Shown: positions 25,488-34,968 of the stretch, in pieces
Layout of the letters: each line of letters opens with the position of its first letter
Numbering within the stretch: the first letter of the stretch is position 1
NCBI GenBank assembly: GCA_964405465.1
Contig: CAYONZ010000012.1
Span: 11,739-75,738 of the forward strand
Length of the DNA stretch: 64,000 nucleotides
Source: CAYONZ01 sp964405465
GTDB lineage: Bacteria; Bdellovibrionota; Bdellovibrionia; Bdellovibrionales; JAMPXM01
Direction: 5' to 3'
The notes under the pieces: generated by a model
What the model saw: only the letters and a program-made list of their open reading frames with translations
Database searches by the model: none
Told to the model about the DNA's origin: nothing
Translations under genes and position numbers: made by a program

Positions 25488-25600
25488 AACTTTGAAACGA
25501 GCAAAAATTTTTAAACAAGCTTCTTAAGCGCGTTTTCGTGGGTCGTGGAGAAGGCAAGATTTTTTAGCTCGCGAGAATGCTGAAGACTGGCCTTTAAATA

Positions 25601-25630
25601 AAAGGGCACCACTTGGTGCCCTTTACGTTT
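25601..25630. terminator. Bidirectional terminator between yejE and speA
   Basis: AAAGGGCACC (25601-25610) and GGTGCCCTTT (25615-25624) form a 10-bp stem with a 4-base loop. T-rich tracts follow on both strands, so it can end both convergent transcripts. Confidence 0.85.
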
Positions 25631-25648
25631 TCATTGATAAAATTGGTT

Positions 25649-27580
25649 TTAAAGCTCTGGATCTTCTAGGTAGGTATATCCTGAGAGACCGACTTCATAA
25701 TGCTTCATGAGTTGTCGAGCTTCATTTCTAGAAATTTGACCTTTCAGAATACTTTCTTCACTCGCTCGGCGAATGGCTTCGAGAAGTTCAGGACGGTTGT
25801 ATTGAACGTAACTCAATACTTCTGTAACCGTGTCACCCTCGACAAAGTGATCAACTGTATACCCAGCCTGAGTCACTGTGATGTGGACGGCGTCGGTATC
25901 ACCAAAGAGATTGTGCAAATCCCCTAAGATTTCTTGATAAGCTCCGACCAAGAATACGCCCATATAATAAGGCCGATCTGGATGCCAATCATGCACATCC
26001 AATGCTGTCTTCTTTGCTCCTTTAGGCATCAAGGCTTGAGAGTCAATGAATTGGCCAATTTTGCCGTCAGAATCGCAGGTCAAATCAACAAGATTTGCCC
26101 GACGATTTGGGTGTTCATCGAGCCGATGAACAGGCATCACTGGAAATAGCTGACCAACAGCCCACGAGTCGGGCATAGATTGAAATACCGAGAAGTTACA
26201 GAAGTATGTGTCAGACAAAAGTTCCTGTAGTTGGCTGACAAGGTCGTCATTGTCTTTCATCTGAGCCGCGATTTTTTGCATCTTTGTCAGAATCACCCAT
26301 GACAAACTCTCGGCCTTTGCTCTTTGAGAAAGACTCAAAACGCCGAAGGTGAAGAGCTGAAGTATGGTGTCTTTGATATGCATGACATCATGGAAGTATT
26401 CGTAAATATTATTCTCATTTACGGCCTCATAGATTTCAGCGAGATCTTGAACAATGCGGTGATCCTCTTTGGATACATGTCCATTGAACTCTTGGCGCAT
26501 GACTTCATTGCGACCCAATACATTGAAAATCAATAGCGAATGATGGGCGACAAGTGCACGTCCTGCCTCGGTGACGATATCGGGGTGAGGCACGCCTTTT
26601 TCATCACAGGTGCTCTGAATAATTGAAACCACATCATTTGCATACTCTTGTTCAGAATAATTTATCGAGCTATCAGAGTTTCCAGAACCGTCATAGTCAA
26701 CACCAAGGCCGCCGCCAACATCGATGTATTTCAGTCGAGCGCCCATGAGATAGAGTTCTGTATAAAAGCGTGTGCCCTCTTTGAGTGACCCTTTAACACA
26801 AGAGATGGACGGAATCTGCGAGCCAATATGATAGTGAAGCAACTCGAGAGAGTCGAGCATGTCCTCTTTTTTGAGTTTTTCGACACACTCTACGATTTCC
26901 ATCGGCGTAAGCCCAAATTTTGATCGGTCTCCACTGGAATCGACCCATTTCCCTGCGCCCTTAGTGTGGAGTTTCGCTCTTAAGCCGATCTTCGGCCGAG
27001 TATTGAACTTCTTGGCAGCATCGATGATCATTTGGAGTTCGACAATTCGATCTACAACAATGATCGTGTTGCGCCCAAGTTTTTGCGAGAGCACTGCTGT
27101 TTCAATATATTCCGTGTCTTTAAAACCGTTACAGATAATCAAAGCATCGGGAGTGTTCATCATCGCAAGAACAACAAGCAGCTCTGGTTTGCTGCCGCAT
27201 TCGAGTCCGAGCTTAACTCCTTCGCCGAACTTAACCAGTTCTTCGACCATGTGTCGTTGTTGGTTCACCTTAATGGGGTAAACCCCGCGATAGGAGCCTT
27301 TGTAACCACACTCTTTGACTGCATTTAAAAAGCATCCGGAAAGCAGTTCAATTCGTGATTTGGTGATATCTGGAAACCGAATCAAAAGAGGTAATCGAAT
27401 ACCTCTCTCCTGCAAGTCGTTGATGAGTTCTGGAAGGTCGACGCTTGGGCCTCCAGCTCCATGTGGGTTCACTGTGATGTTACCGGCACTGTTCACATCG
27501 AAATAATTCGATCCCCACGCGCCGATTCCGTAAAGTTCTTTGCTCTTGTCAATAGACCAACCGGAGTTAGTTTGCTCCAA
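25649..27580 (-). CDS. speA: Biosynthetic arginine decarboxylase
   Basis: PLP enzyme making agmatine from arginine, the first step of the agmatine route to putrescine. The roughly 643-residue protein matches SpeA throughout: YGIGAWGSNYFDVN at the start, the PLP Lys in YPIKVNQ, LGLECGSK, LLHYHIGSQI, YIDVGGGLGVDYDGS and GYTVDHFVEG. The frame is open upstream to ATG 27679, which would overlap leuS and add 33 unrelated residues; I prefer the TTG at 27580, preceded by GAGGGTG. It follows leuS on the same strand. The C-terminal WHPDRPYYMGVF segment is intact, so the enzyme should be active. Confidence 0.93.
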   Translation of the reverse strand: MEQTNSGWSIDKSKELYGIGAWGSNYFDVNSAGNITVNPHGAGGPSVDLPELINDLQERGIRLPLLIRFPDITKSRIELLSGCFLNAVKECGYKGSYRGVYPIKVNQQRHMVEELVKFGEGVKLGLECGSKPELLVVLAMMNTPDALIICNGFKDTEYIETAVLSQKLGRNTIIVVDRIVELQMIIDAAKKFNTRPKIGLRAKLHTKGAGKWVDSSGDRSKFGLTPMEIVECVEKLKKEDMLDSLELLHYHIGSQIPSISCVKGSLKEGTRFYTELYLMGARLKYIDVGGGLGVDYDGSGNSDSSINYSEQEYANDVVSIIQSTCDEKGVPHPDIVTEAGRALVAHHSLLIFNVLGRNEVMRQEFNGHVSKEDHRIVQDLAEIYEAVNENNIYEYFHDVMHIKDTILQLFTFGVLSLSQRAKAESLSWVILTKMQKIAAQMKDNDDLVSQLQELLSDTYFCNFSVFQSMPDSWAVGQLFPVMPVHRLDEHPNRRANLVDLTCDSDGKIGQFIDSQALMPKGAKKTALDVHDWHPDRPYYMGVFLVGAYQEILGDLHNLFGDTDAVHITVTQAGYTVDHFVEGDTVTEVLSYVQYNRPELLEAIRRASEESILKGQISRNEARQLMKHYEVGLSGYTYLEDPEL

Positions 27581-27668
27581 CGTTTCACCCTCGCAAGTTC
27601 GAGTTAAACACCAGAGGCAGCGTACTGCCTCGCTTCTTTTTTGATAGGTGTTTTTTACAGCGAACGGG

Positions 27669-30086
27669 CTAATTTGCAATCAAATTTAGAATTCGACCTG
27701 CTTTATAGATCACTTTTGTAATTGTGAGTCCATTGATCGCATTTTGGACACTTGCTGAGGCCTTTGCCAATTTGACCGCATCTTCCTCTGAAGCGTCCTT
27801 CGAGATTTCAATGGTGCCGCGAGACTTGCCGTTTACCTGTACTCCCATGGTGATCACGTTGTCTACGGTCAGCGCCGGATCAAAACTAGGCCACTGTGCA
27901 ACAGCGACCAGTCCTTTTTCTCCAAGAATGCTCCAAAGTTCTTCAGTCAAATGAGGTGCGATTGGAGCCAACAATTGGACAAGAGTCTTGGCGAGTCCAC
28001 GAGGTCGTATTTGGGATTTGTAGGTTTCATTTACCAAAATCATCATCGCACTGATCGCCGTATTAAAATTGAGAGTCTCAATGTCTTCTCCGACCTTTTT
28101 AATTGTTTTGTGAAGAAGCTTATTGAGATCTTCTGGCAATGTACAATCAGATACTTGGGGAATGCCATTGTCATCGACCACAAGTCGCCATACGCGGTCC
28201 AAAAATCTTTGGACTCCTTCGATGCCAGTTTCGCTCCAAGGCTTGTCTCTATCCATCGGGCCCATAAAAAGAATATAGGAGCGAAGCGCATCCGCTCCAT
28301 AGCGCTCTCGTAAATCATCAGGATTGATGACATTGCCTCGAGACTTCGACATTTTTTCTCCATCGAGACCGAGAATCATTCCTTGATGGGCAAGTTTTTG
28401 AAATGGCTCTTCATGGGTCACAAGACCTGCATCGAACAGGACCTTTTGCCAAAATCTTGAGTACAGCAAGTGACCCACGGCATGCTCTGGGCCACCAACA
28501 TATAGATCAACAGGCATCCAATATTTTTGGGCATCAAACGAAAAAGCTTCGCTGTCGTTATGTGGATCGCAGTATCGCAGAAAATACCAAGAGGATCCGG
28601 CCGAACCCGGCATCGTGTCTGTTTCACGCCTGCCGACTTCTCCTGAAATTTGATCTCGATATGTTGTCCACTCCGTGTTGCGAGCCAATGGTGCTTCACC
28701 TTTTTCAGATGGCTGATAGTCCGCGACCTCAGGCAGAAGTACGGGCAGTTCGGCAACAGGAAGAGTCTTGAGCCCAGCCTTAGGAAAATGCACCACGGGG
28801 AACGGTTCACCCCAATAGCGTTGGCGACTAAATAGCCAATCGCGAAGTTTGTATTGCACTGTCAAATGACCGATTTTTTCTGCTTCCAAATGTTTGATCA
28901 TTTTGGTGATTGCCGCACTTTTCGAAAGTCCGTTGAGAAAATGGGAATTACAGAGAACCCCTTCACCTTCAAATGGCAAATCAGATTCACTTTCTAAAAC
29001 TCGAAGAATTGGTAGATCGAATGCCTTAGCGAAATCAAAATCTCGGGCATCGTGTCCTGGTACAGCCATGATCGCTCCCGAGCCGTAGTCCATCAAGACA
29101 TAGTCAGCAATCCAAATTGGAATATCGTGCCCAGTGAGTGGGTGAATAGCAAAAGCGCCAGTGAATGTTCCAGACTTTTCTGTATTAGCTTTGCGATCCA
29201 ATTCACTCTTACGAGCCGATTTAGCAACATAGGTTTCGACATTTTGTTTGTTTTCGGTCGTCGTGATTTGGCTGACCAATGGGTGTTCTGGGGAGAGTAC
29301 CATAAAGCTGACACCATACAATGTGTCGGGTCTTGTGGTGAAGACTTCTAGTTTTGCTGAAGGGTTTTTCACAGTGTAATTTTTAATATCGAAAAAAATG
29401 GTGGCCCCTTCACTTTTTCCAATCCAGTTGGCTTGCATTTCTTTTGTACGAGCTGGCCAATCAATTTTTTCGAGATCCTGCAACAAGCGCTCGGCATACG
29501 CGGTTATTTTTAACATCCACTGCTTCATAGGTACTCGTACAACAGGATGGCCGCCGCGTTCGCTCTTACCATCAACAACTTCTTCATTTGCTAGTACCGT
29601 GCGAAGTGCTGGGCACCAATTCACTGGAACTTCTTTTTGATAAGCCAATCCCTTTTCGTAAAGTTTAGTGAAAATGAACTGTGTCCATTTATAGTATTTG
29701 GGGTCACATGTCGAAATCTCGCGACTCCAATCAAAACTAAATCCAAACATGGAGAGTTGTTGCTTAAAGTTCTCAATTGCTTTCTGGGTCGTGACCGCCG
29801 GATGGACGCCTGTTTGAATCGCATATTGTTCAGCGGGAAGGCCAAATGCATCGTATCCCATGGGGTGCAAAACATTGAAACCCCGAGCTCGTTTATATCG
29901 CGAGACCACATCGGTTGGTGTGTATGAGGCCATGTGCCCAATATGTAAACCCTGGCCCGAAGGATAGGGGAACATGTCCAGCGCATAATACTTTGGTTTT
30001 GCAGACTTTTGTTCAGCCTTAAACGCGCCTTGTTTTTGCCATTGCTCTTGCCATTTTGAATCTATTTTTTTGTGATCGTAAGACAT
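27669..30086 (-). CDS. leuS: Leucyl-tRNA synthetase
   Basis: Class I synthetase charging tRNA-Leu, 805 residues from ATG 30086. Motifs: HIGH (48-51) in GQGLHIGHMASY, an editing CP1 domain with TTRPDTLYG and a conserved Asp in GSGAIMAVPGHDARDFDFA, and KMSKS in DGEKMSKSRGNV. The C-terminal anticodon-binding and tail domains are complete, ending near ITKVIYKAGRI. The chosen start matches the family N terminus (YDHKKIDSKWQ); an open frame continues to ATG 30161 without a ribosome site at either. speA follows. Confidence 0.96.
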   Translation of the reverse strand: MSYDHKKIDSKWQEQWQKQGAFKAEQKSAKPKYYALDMFPYPSGQGLHIGHMASYTPTDVVSRYKRARGFNVLHPMGYDAFGLPAEQYAIQTGVHPAVTTQKAIENFKQQLSMFGFSFDWSREISTCDPKYYKWTQFIFTKLYEKGLAYQKEVPVNWCPALRTVLANEEVVDGKSERGGHPVVRVPMKQWMLKITAYAERLLQDLEKIDWPARTKEMQANWIGKSEGATIFFDIKNYTVKNPSAKLEVFTTRPDTLYGVSFMVLSPEHPLVSQITTTENKQNVETYVAKSARKSELDRKANTEKSGTFTGAFAIHPLTGHDIPIWIADYVLMDYGSGAIMAVPGHDARDFDFAKAFDLPILRVLESESDLPFEGEGVLCNSHFLNGLSKSAAITKMIKHLEAEKIGHLTVQYKLRDWLFSRQRYWGEPFPVVHFPKAGLKTLPVAELPVLLPEVADYQPSEKGEAPLARNTEWTTYRDQISGEVGRRETDTMPGSAGSSWYFLRYCDPHNDSEAFSFDAQKYWMPVDLYVGGPEHAVGHLLYSRFWQKVLFDAGLVTHEEPFQKLAHQGMILGLDGEKMSKSRGNVINPDDLRERYGADALRSYILFMGPMDRDKPWSETGIEGVQRFLDRVWRLVVDDNGIPQVSDCTLPEDLNKLLHKTIKKVGEDIETLNFNTAISAMMILVNETYKSQIRPRGLAKTLVQLLAPIAPHLTEELWSILGEKGLVAVAQWPSFDPALTVDNVITMGVQVNGKSRGTIEISKDASEEDAVKLAKASASVQNAINGLTITKVIYKAGRILNLIAN

Positions 30087-30285
30087 ATTGGTAATATAGT
30101 TTTTTTGCGCAGATTTTTGCAAATACAATTGCCGCTGGACTTTATTGACGCTCATAAGCACCTATCCAGGTCTGACAAAGAGAGCTACTGGTCCTTTGAC
30201 CATTCCTGGTTCGAAAAAACTCCCATCTGTGTATTTTGTGATTTCTGGCCTCTTTCGCTCGCTGATTGTTTTGTACAATGGAACC

Positions 30286-31230
30286 ATGTCGACAGCCCAA
30301 AAATTGAGTCCAGAAAATCTTCGTTTAGTGTTGGTCGTTGATGATGACCAAGACAATCAGAAATTGGTTGCCAAAGCTTTGTCTTATCAAGGGTATCAAG
30401 TTCTCCGGGCCTCAAGTGGAGAAGAAGCTCTAAAGGTTCTGGCTGAAAACACTCCTGACCTTGTTTTGTTGGATATCAATATGCCAGGAATTAGTGGTCT
30501 CGATACTCTCAAACATCTTCGGCAGCGTGGCGAATATGTCTCGGTGATCTTTATTTCTGCTAAATCAAAAAAAGAAGATGTCATTGTTGGCCTTGATTCG
30601 GGCGCCGACGATTATATATGCAAACCATTTGATCCCTATGAAATGTTGGCACGGGTGCGAGCTCAACTTCGAATCAAAGATCTGAATGACAGGTTGACGG
30701 CTGCCAATGCGAGATTGAAAGAACTTGTCGATATTGATGATTTGACTGGGCTATTCAACATGCGTTCAATCTATCAGAAAATTGATGCAGAGATTATTCG
30801 TTCTCGACGGTACAGTCGAACGGTCGGCGCGATCATGATGGATATGGATAATTTTAAATCTGTGAATGATTGTCATGATCATCTGTTCGGGAGTTTTGTG
30901 TTGTCTCAGGTCGGAAAAATCATCAAAGAAAATATTCGACAAGTCGATTTCGCCGCGAGGTATGGAGGTGATGAATTTTTAGTTATTTTGACCGAGACCT
31001 CAGAGGATGGAGCTCGAATATTTGCTGAACGCATTCGCAAAAAAATCGAGGAATTTCTTTTTAAAAATGATCGAGATCAGATGCGATTGACAGCTAGTCT
31101 CGGAGTGGCTGTTATCAATGCGCATGACACAGATATCGACAGCCGCGACTTGGTTCGCAAAGCAGACAATGCTTTGTACGAGGCCAAACGTTCAGGGAAA
31201 AATTGTTTTGTATTGGCGCCTTCCAAATAG
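30286..31230 (+). CDS. Response regulator with GGDEF diguanylate cyclase domain
   Basis: A 314-residue protein that probably makes cyclic di-GMP when phosphorylated. The receiver domain (about 13-130) has VVDDD, phosphoacceptor Asp63 in LLDINMPG and Lys113. After a short coiled linker comes a GGDEF domain with intact GGDEF (227-231) and an RxxD inhibitory site RQVD (218-221), spaced five residues apart as required. The upstream nucleotide-contact region reads NDCHDHLFGS rather than the usual ND-xGH-xGD, a mild departure. The start at 30286 skips 47 codons of open frame that lack domain similarity; the ribosome site is weak. Divergent from leuS. The cognate kinase is not adjacent. Confidence 0.9.
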   Translation: MSTAQKLSPENLRLVLVVDDDQDNQKLVAKALSYQGYQVLRASSGEEALKVLAENTPDLVLLDINMPGISGLDTLKHLRQRGEYVSVIFISAKSKKEDVIVGLDSGADDYICKPFDPYEMLARVRAQLRIKDLNDRLTAANARLKELVDIDDLTGLFNMRSIYQKIDAEIIRSRRYSRTVGAIMMDMDNFKSVNDCHDHLFGSFVLSQVGKIIKENIRQVDFAARYGGDEFLVILTETSEDGARIFAERIRKKIEEFLFKNDRDQMRLTASLGVAVINAHDTDIDSRDLVRKADNALYEAKRSGKNCFVLAPSK

Positions 31231-31337
31231 TGATTTACGCGGTGGGATTTAGCCTTCTGTCTTTCTAGCTTTCTTAAAGGTCTTGTAATACGTTGACGTT
31301 TCGGTCGATGGATAGAATCGGCGAGGGAGACGTTGCA

Positions 31338-32351
31338 ATGGCGCAGTCCAATTCTGAAAAAGCAGAGCAAAAATTAAGTCGTTGGGCCTCATATCTCTCA
31401 CTTGGGATTGGAACGATTCTCCTTGTCGCTAAGTTCTGGGCTTTTAAGATCACAGGTTCGCAAGCCATTTTTTCTGATGCAATGGAAAGCATTGTGAATG
31501 TGGTAGCTGCCACCTTAGCTATTTTTGTCGTGGCGATAGCGGCGCGCCCTGCAGACAAAGATCATCCATATGGTCACGGCAAGGTCGAATATTTTTCTGC
31601 TGCATTTGAGGGTGGATTGATTGCGTTCGCCGCTGTTTTAATTTGTGCCGAAGCTATTCGCTCTTTACTCGAAGCGAGGCCGGTCAATGAGCTTGGCGTG
31701 GGAATTGGAGTGGTGTTAGCTACTGGATTTGTGAACTTGCTCCTCGGGGTGTTTTTGCTTTTTGTCGGCAAAAGATCGAGATCTGTTGCTTTGGTGGCGA
31801 GTGGTCAGCATGTGTTGTCTGATTTTTGGACTAGTGCCGGTGTCGCCATTGGACTGGGTTTGGTTTCTCTGACCCATATTCCCTGGCTGGATCCAGTCGT
31901 TGCGTTGATTGTGGGTGGAATGTTGGGATGGACCGGATTGAGGCTTGTGCGCCGATCGGTAGGCGGTCTATTGGACGAAGAGGACAAAGAGATATTGGAG
32001 GGTCTGGTCGAACTGTTTCAAAATGAGCAAACTCCAGGAATTATTCAGTTGCACCATTGTCGGGTGATTCGTTCAGGTCGATATCACCATATTGATGCAC
32101 ATGTGGTTATTCCTGAATTTTGGGATGTTTCAGAGGCACACCACGAGACTGAATCATTCGAGGCCCGCCTAATGAAGCGATATTCCTACGAAGGGGAGAT
32201 CCACTTTCATGTCGACCCTTGTCGTCGCGCTTATTGTCGAGTCTGTGATGTTGCGGAATGCCCAATAAGAAAAGAGAAATTTGTGGGGCGACATCAAATA
32301 CAGGTTCAAGAACTCACCAACCCAGAGGAGCCTGCTGTCTTTAGAGAGTGA
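31338..32351 (+). CDS. Cation diffusion facilitator (CDF) metal exporter
   Basis: Divalent metal/proton antiporter of the inner membrane, about 337 residues. Six helices are visible; helix 2 carries the metal-site pattern in SDAMES, helix 5 has LSDFWTS, and the HPYGHGKVEYF loop lies between. The C-terminal cytoplasmic domain ends with HFHVDP. Unusually, it continues with a Cys-rich tail, CRRAYCRVCDVAECPIR, that could form an extra zinc-like site, and about 25 further residues. GGGAG eight bases upstream supports ATG 31338. Substrate (Zn, Fe, Co or Mn) is not determined. Confidence 0.88.
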   Translation: MAQSNSEKAEQKLSRWASYLSLGIGTILLVAKFWAFKITGSQAIFSDAMESIVNVVAATLAIFVVAIAARPADKDHPYGHGKVEYFSAAFEGGLIAFAAVLICAEAIRSLLEARPVNELGVGIGVVLATGFVNLLLGVFLLFVGKRSRSVALVASGQHVLSDFWTSAGVAIGLGLVSLTHIPWLDPVVALIVGGMLGWTGLRLVRRSVGGLLDEEDKEILEGLVELFQNEQTPGIIQLHHCRVIRSGRYHHIDAHVVIPEFWDVSEAHHETESFEARLMKRYSYEGEIHFHVDPCRRAYCRVCDVAECPIRKEKFVGRHQIQVQELTNPEEPAVFRE

Positions 32352-32513
32352 GTCCAAAAATTCTCAATTGCCTAGTTGAATTTTGTCGGAGCGACGCGAA
32401 ATCATACCTTGGCATTGGACATGACCGCAGAATTTTTTTGGCCTCCGCACAAATTTCAGGTACAACTTGAGATCAAATATTGGTGTAACATCAAACAATT
32501 AATGGGAGGCTAC

Positions 32514-32747
32514 ATGCTTCGTGGACTTATTCTTATGATGGCTTTGGTATCAGCAGTTGCTATGACTGGATGCTCAAAATGCTCTTCTGAAAAAACTGAA
32601 CAACCTGCTGGAACTGAAGCAGCACCAGCTGCTCCTGCGGCTCCAACTGAAGCGGCACCAGCTGCTCCTGCAGCTCCAACTGAAGCGGCACCGGCTGCTC
32701 CTGCAGCTCCAACTGAAGCAGCACCAGCTGCTCCTGCTCATCAGTAA
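32514..32747 (+). CDS. Small Ala/Pro-rich repeat lipoprotein
   Basis: A 77-residue lipoprotein: signal peptide, lipobox VAMTGC with Cys20, a short Cys-containing head (SKCSSEK), then a low-complexity tail of the unit TEAAPAAPAAP. The tail should be an extended spacer in the periplasm. The ATG at 32514 follows GGGAGG; an open frame upstream is not needed. A terminator follows at 32778. It is a stand-alone transcription unit between a CDF exporter and a convergent DUF486 gene. Function unknown. Confidence 0.8.
   Translation: MLRGLILMMALVSAVAMTGCSKCSSEKTEQPAGTEAAPAAPAAPTEAAPAAPAAPTEAAPAAPAAPTEAAPAAPAHQ
32613..32744 (+). repeat. Four tandem 33-bp repeats inside the small lipoprotein gene
   Basis: Units at 32613, 32646, 32679 and 32712 each start ACTGAAGC and encode 11 residues; the last unit ends CATCAG instead of the consensus. 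Third-position changes between units are few, so the array looks recently expanded and may vary in copy number without breaking the frame. Confidence 0.85.
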
Positions 32748-32777
32748 TTGATAGAGTTTGTGAAGTAGGTTCGAAAG

Positions 32778-32808
32778 CCCTCAAGTGAAAACTTGGGGGT
32801 TTTTTTTG
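32778..32808 (+). terminator. Rho-independent terminator of the small lipoprotein gene
   Basis: CCCTCAAG (32778-32785) pairs with CTTGGGGG (32792-32799), including one G-T pair, around a 6-base loop, then eight T residues. Confidence 0.85.
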
Positions 32809-32837
32809 CTTGCCTAAATTTGGCAGGCTTTAATGGC

Positions 32838-33185
32838 TTAGATTCGGGTGATTCCACCTCGGAACATGAAAAAGGCCGCAGCAACAAGGCAAAGTCCAGC
32901 CCAAATAAAATCCGCCTTAACATCTTGTTTGAAATAGAAAATTGAAAATGCAGCAAAGACACTCATTGAAACGATCTCTTGTATGACTTTGAGTTGTGAG
33001 AGCGAGAAATAGCCTGAACCTATTCGATTTGCGGGCACTTGAAGAAGATATTCAAAGAACGCGATACCCCAACTTATTAAAATGGCGAGCCAAATAGGAG
33101 CTGCTTTCAAGTTTTTGAGGTGTCCATACCAGGCGTAGGTCATAAAGACATTGGAGAAAATGAGAAGTAGAACAGGTAAGTACAC
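32838..33185 (-). CDS. DUF486 / DMT family membrane protein
   Basis: A 115-residue protein with four predicted membrane helices. It matches the DUF486 group (NVFMTYAWYGHL at the start, FFEYLLQVPANRIG in the middle, LSQLKVIQE after it), a family of unknown function in the drug/metabolite transporter superfamily. It starts at a GTG that abuts the gamma-glutamyltransferase stop (TAAGTG), with GGGGGG six bases before it inside the upstream gene. The two genes are therefore cotranscribed and probably translationally coupled. It may export or import a product of the enzyme, but that is speculation. Confidence 0.85.
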   Translation of the reverse strand: MYLPVLLLIFSNVFMTYAWYGHLKNLKAAPIWLAILISWGIAFFEYLLQVPANRIGSGYFSLSQLKVIQEIVSMSVFAAFSIFYFKQDVKADFIWAGLCLVAAAFFMFRGGITRI

Positions 33186-34847
33186 TTAAAACCCCCCTGC
33201 CGCGCCTTCGCCTCGCAAATCATATGCGCCCTCAAGGCTGCCATTCACTTTGCGGACAATTCCATAAACTTTAGCTGTAGATCCTTCTTCAAGCACATGC
33301 CCTTTAGACTTCAATGCCATGGCAATTTCTGGAGAAAACTTATGTGTATCGATGTAAAGGGTATTGGGAGTGAATTGGTGGTGAACGCGGGGAGCCTGAA
33401 TGGCCTGGTCAATATCAACGCCTCCGCGCAGCGTACGATACATCACTTGAAAGACAGCACTTATAATTCTTGGGCCCCCAGGAGCACCGAGGCTCAAAAC
33501 TGTTTCTCCGTCCTTTTCAACTATTGTGGGACTCATGGAGCTGAGCGGTCGTTTACCAGCTTCGATTTGATTGGATGTACCTTGGATGAGTCCGTATTGA
33601 TTGGCCTGGTCAATTTGAGTTGTGAAATCATCAATTTCATTGTTGAGGGCGATTCCATATTTTGTCGATACGACGCCTGACCCATAGGATCCATTCAGTG
33701 TCAGCGTCATTGCGACAGAATTTCCATCGGAGTCCATGACGGAAAAGTGGGTAGTTTGCGAAGACTCATGAGCGGGAGACACTTTAATTGACGTGTCGTA
33801 GGCTTTGGCAGGGTCCACACGCTTGGCGAGCTCAGCCAAATAGGATTCAGAGGTAAGTTCTTCTATGGGGTTTTTATGAAAATCAGGGTCCCCCAAGCGC
33901 GTTCGCCCAGCGAAACTTTGTTTCAAAATTTCGCCGATAAGGTGAAATTCATCAACCGAGAGGCTGGTGGTTTGTTGGAGGTGAAGGAGGTCGGCAAGGC
34001 GAAGTGCAGATTTGATGACAATGCCACCGCTGCTTGGGGGAGGCATCAGGTAGGCTTTGAATCCAGAATAGTTTGCTTCAAGGGGACGGAGCCACCTGGG
34101 TTTGTAGGATTTCATGTCAGCCAAGCTTAAAACTCCTCCTTGGCTTTGAACGGTCTCAACTATATCACGCGCGACCATACCCGAATAGAATGGCACTGGT
34201 CCTCGTACACTCATTTCTTTGAGAACCTTTGCTAGGTCTTCCTGAGTTAGTTTCTCTCCACCTTTTAGCGCGATTTTATTTTTTTTGAAAAAATACCTTT
34301 TCCCGGCTTCATTGAAGCGGGTTGTATTTTTCGTCGTTATGTCCGCCCACTCACCACTGACCTCAAAACCTTTCGAAGCCAGCTCAATTACTTTTGGAAA
34401 TAAACGACTCCAATGTAGCGACCCATAACGCTTGTGAAGTTCCCACAAACCAGAGGGAATTCCCGGAACTCCTATCGCTAGAGGCCCATCGACCGATGCA
34501 GAACTTGGTTTGCCCGAAAAAAAGTTTGAAGTCATTTGCTTGGGTGCAGTTTCCCGAAAATCAAGTGCGTCGACCTTTTTGTTGAGTTTTAAGAGTGCAA
34601 ACCCCCCTCCACCTAGGGAGGCATAGTAGGGATGAGTGACCGACAAGCTCAGTGCCACGGCAACTGCTACGTCGACGACATTGCCACCCTTTTTCGAGAT
34701 ATCCTTACCAATTTCAACTGCATTGGGGGACGGACCCGCTATCATAATTTTTTGCCCAACAGCCGGGACTCCGTATGCAGTAGAGATCTCGAAAACAAGG
34801 CAGAAAGCTGTAACTAACCCCGTGGCGAAAAATTTTTTCAACATCAT
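33186..34847 (-). CDS. ggt: Gamma-glutamyltransferase
   Basis: Periplasmic N-terminal nucleophile hydrolase that cleaves or transfers the gamma-glutamyl group of glutathione and related compounds. The 553-residue precursor has a signal peptide ending near TAYG, the SLGGGGFALL segment, a large subunit with LDFRETAP, and the autoprocessing site at Thr365 in SSQTTHFSV. Downstream SMSPTIV and GAPGGPRII form the substrate pocket. The start is one of two adjacent ATGs; spacing to AGGAG favours the second (34844). The DUF486 gene is coupled at its end. Confidence 0.93.
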   Translation of the reverse strand: MMLKKFFATGLVTAFCLVFEISTAYGVPAVGQKIMIAGPSPNAVEIGKDISKKGGNVVDVAVAVALSLSVTHPYYASLGGGGFALLKLNKKVDALDFRETAPKQMTSNFFSGKPSSASVDGPLAIGVPGIPSGLWELHKRYGSLHWSRLFPKVIELASKGFEVSGEWADITTKNTTRFNEAGKRYFFKKNKIALKGGEKLTQEDLAKVLKEMSVRGPVPFYSGMVARDIVETVQSQGGVLSLADMKSYKPRWLRPLEANYSGFKAYLMPPPSSGGIVIKSALRLADLLHLQQTTSLSVDEFHLIGEILKQSFAGRTRLGDPDFHKNPIEELTSESYLAELAKRVDPAKAYDTSIKVSPAHESSQTTHFSVMDSDGNSVAMTLTLNGSYGSGVVSTKYGIALNNEIDDFTTQIDQANQYGLIQGTSNQIEAGKRPLSSMSPTIVEKDGETVLSLGAPGGPRIISAVFQVMYRTLRGGVDIDQAIQAPRVHHQFTPNTLYIDTHKFSPEIAMALKSKGHVLEEGSTAKVYGIVRKVNGSLEGAYDLRGEGAAGGF

Positions 34848-34968
34848 CGTCTCCTAAAAGCTCATTGCTCTGCTCAATACTTTGTGGAATTTTAAATATT
34901 CTAATACCAAACTATTCAATCACCAATGATTTGATTGCACGCGGACCATCTGATAAGACCCCTCTACT

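Noticed and set aside
28403..28810. Long frames opposite leuS
   Set aside because: Antisense shadows of a clear leucyl-tRNA synthetase.
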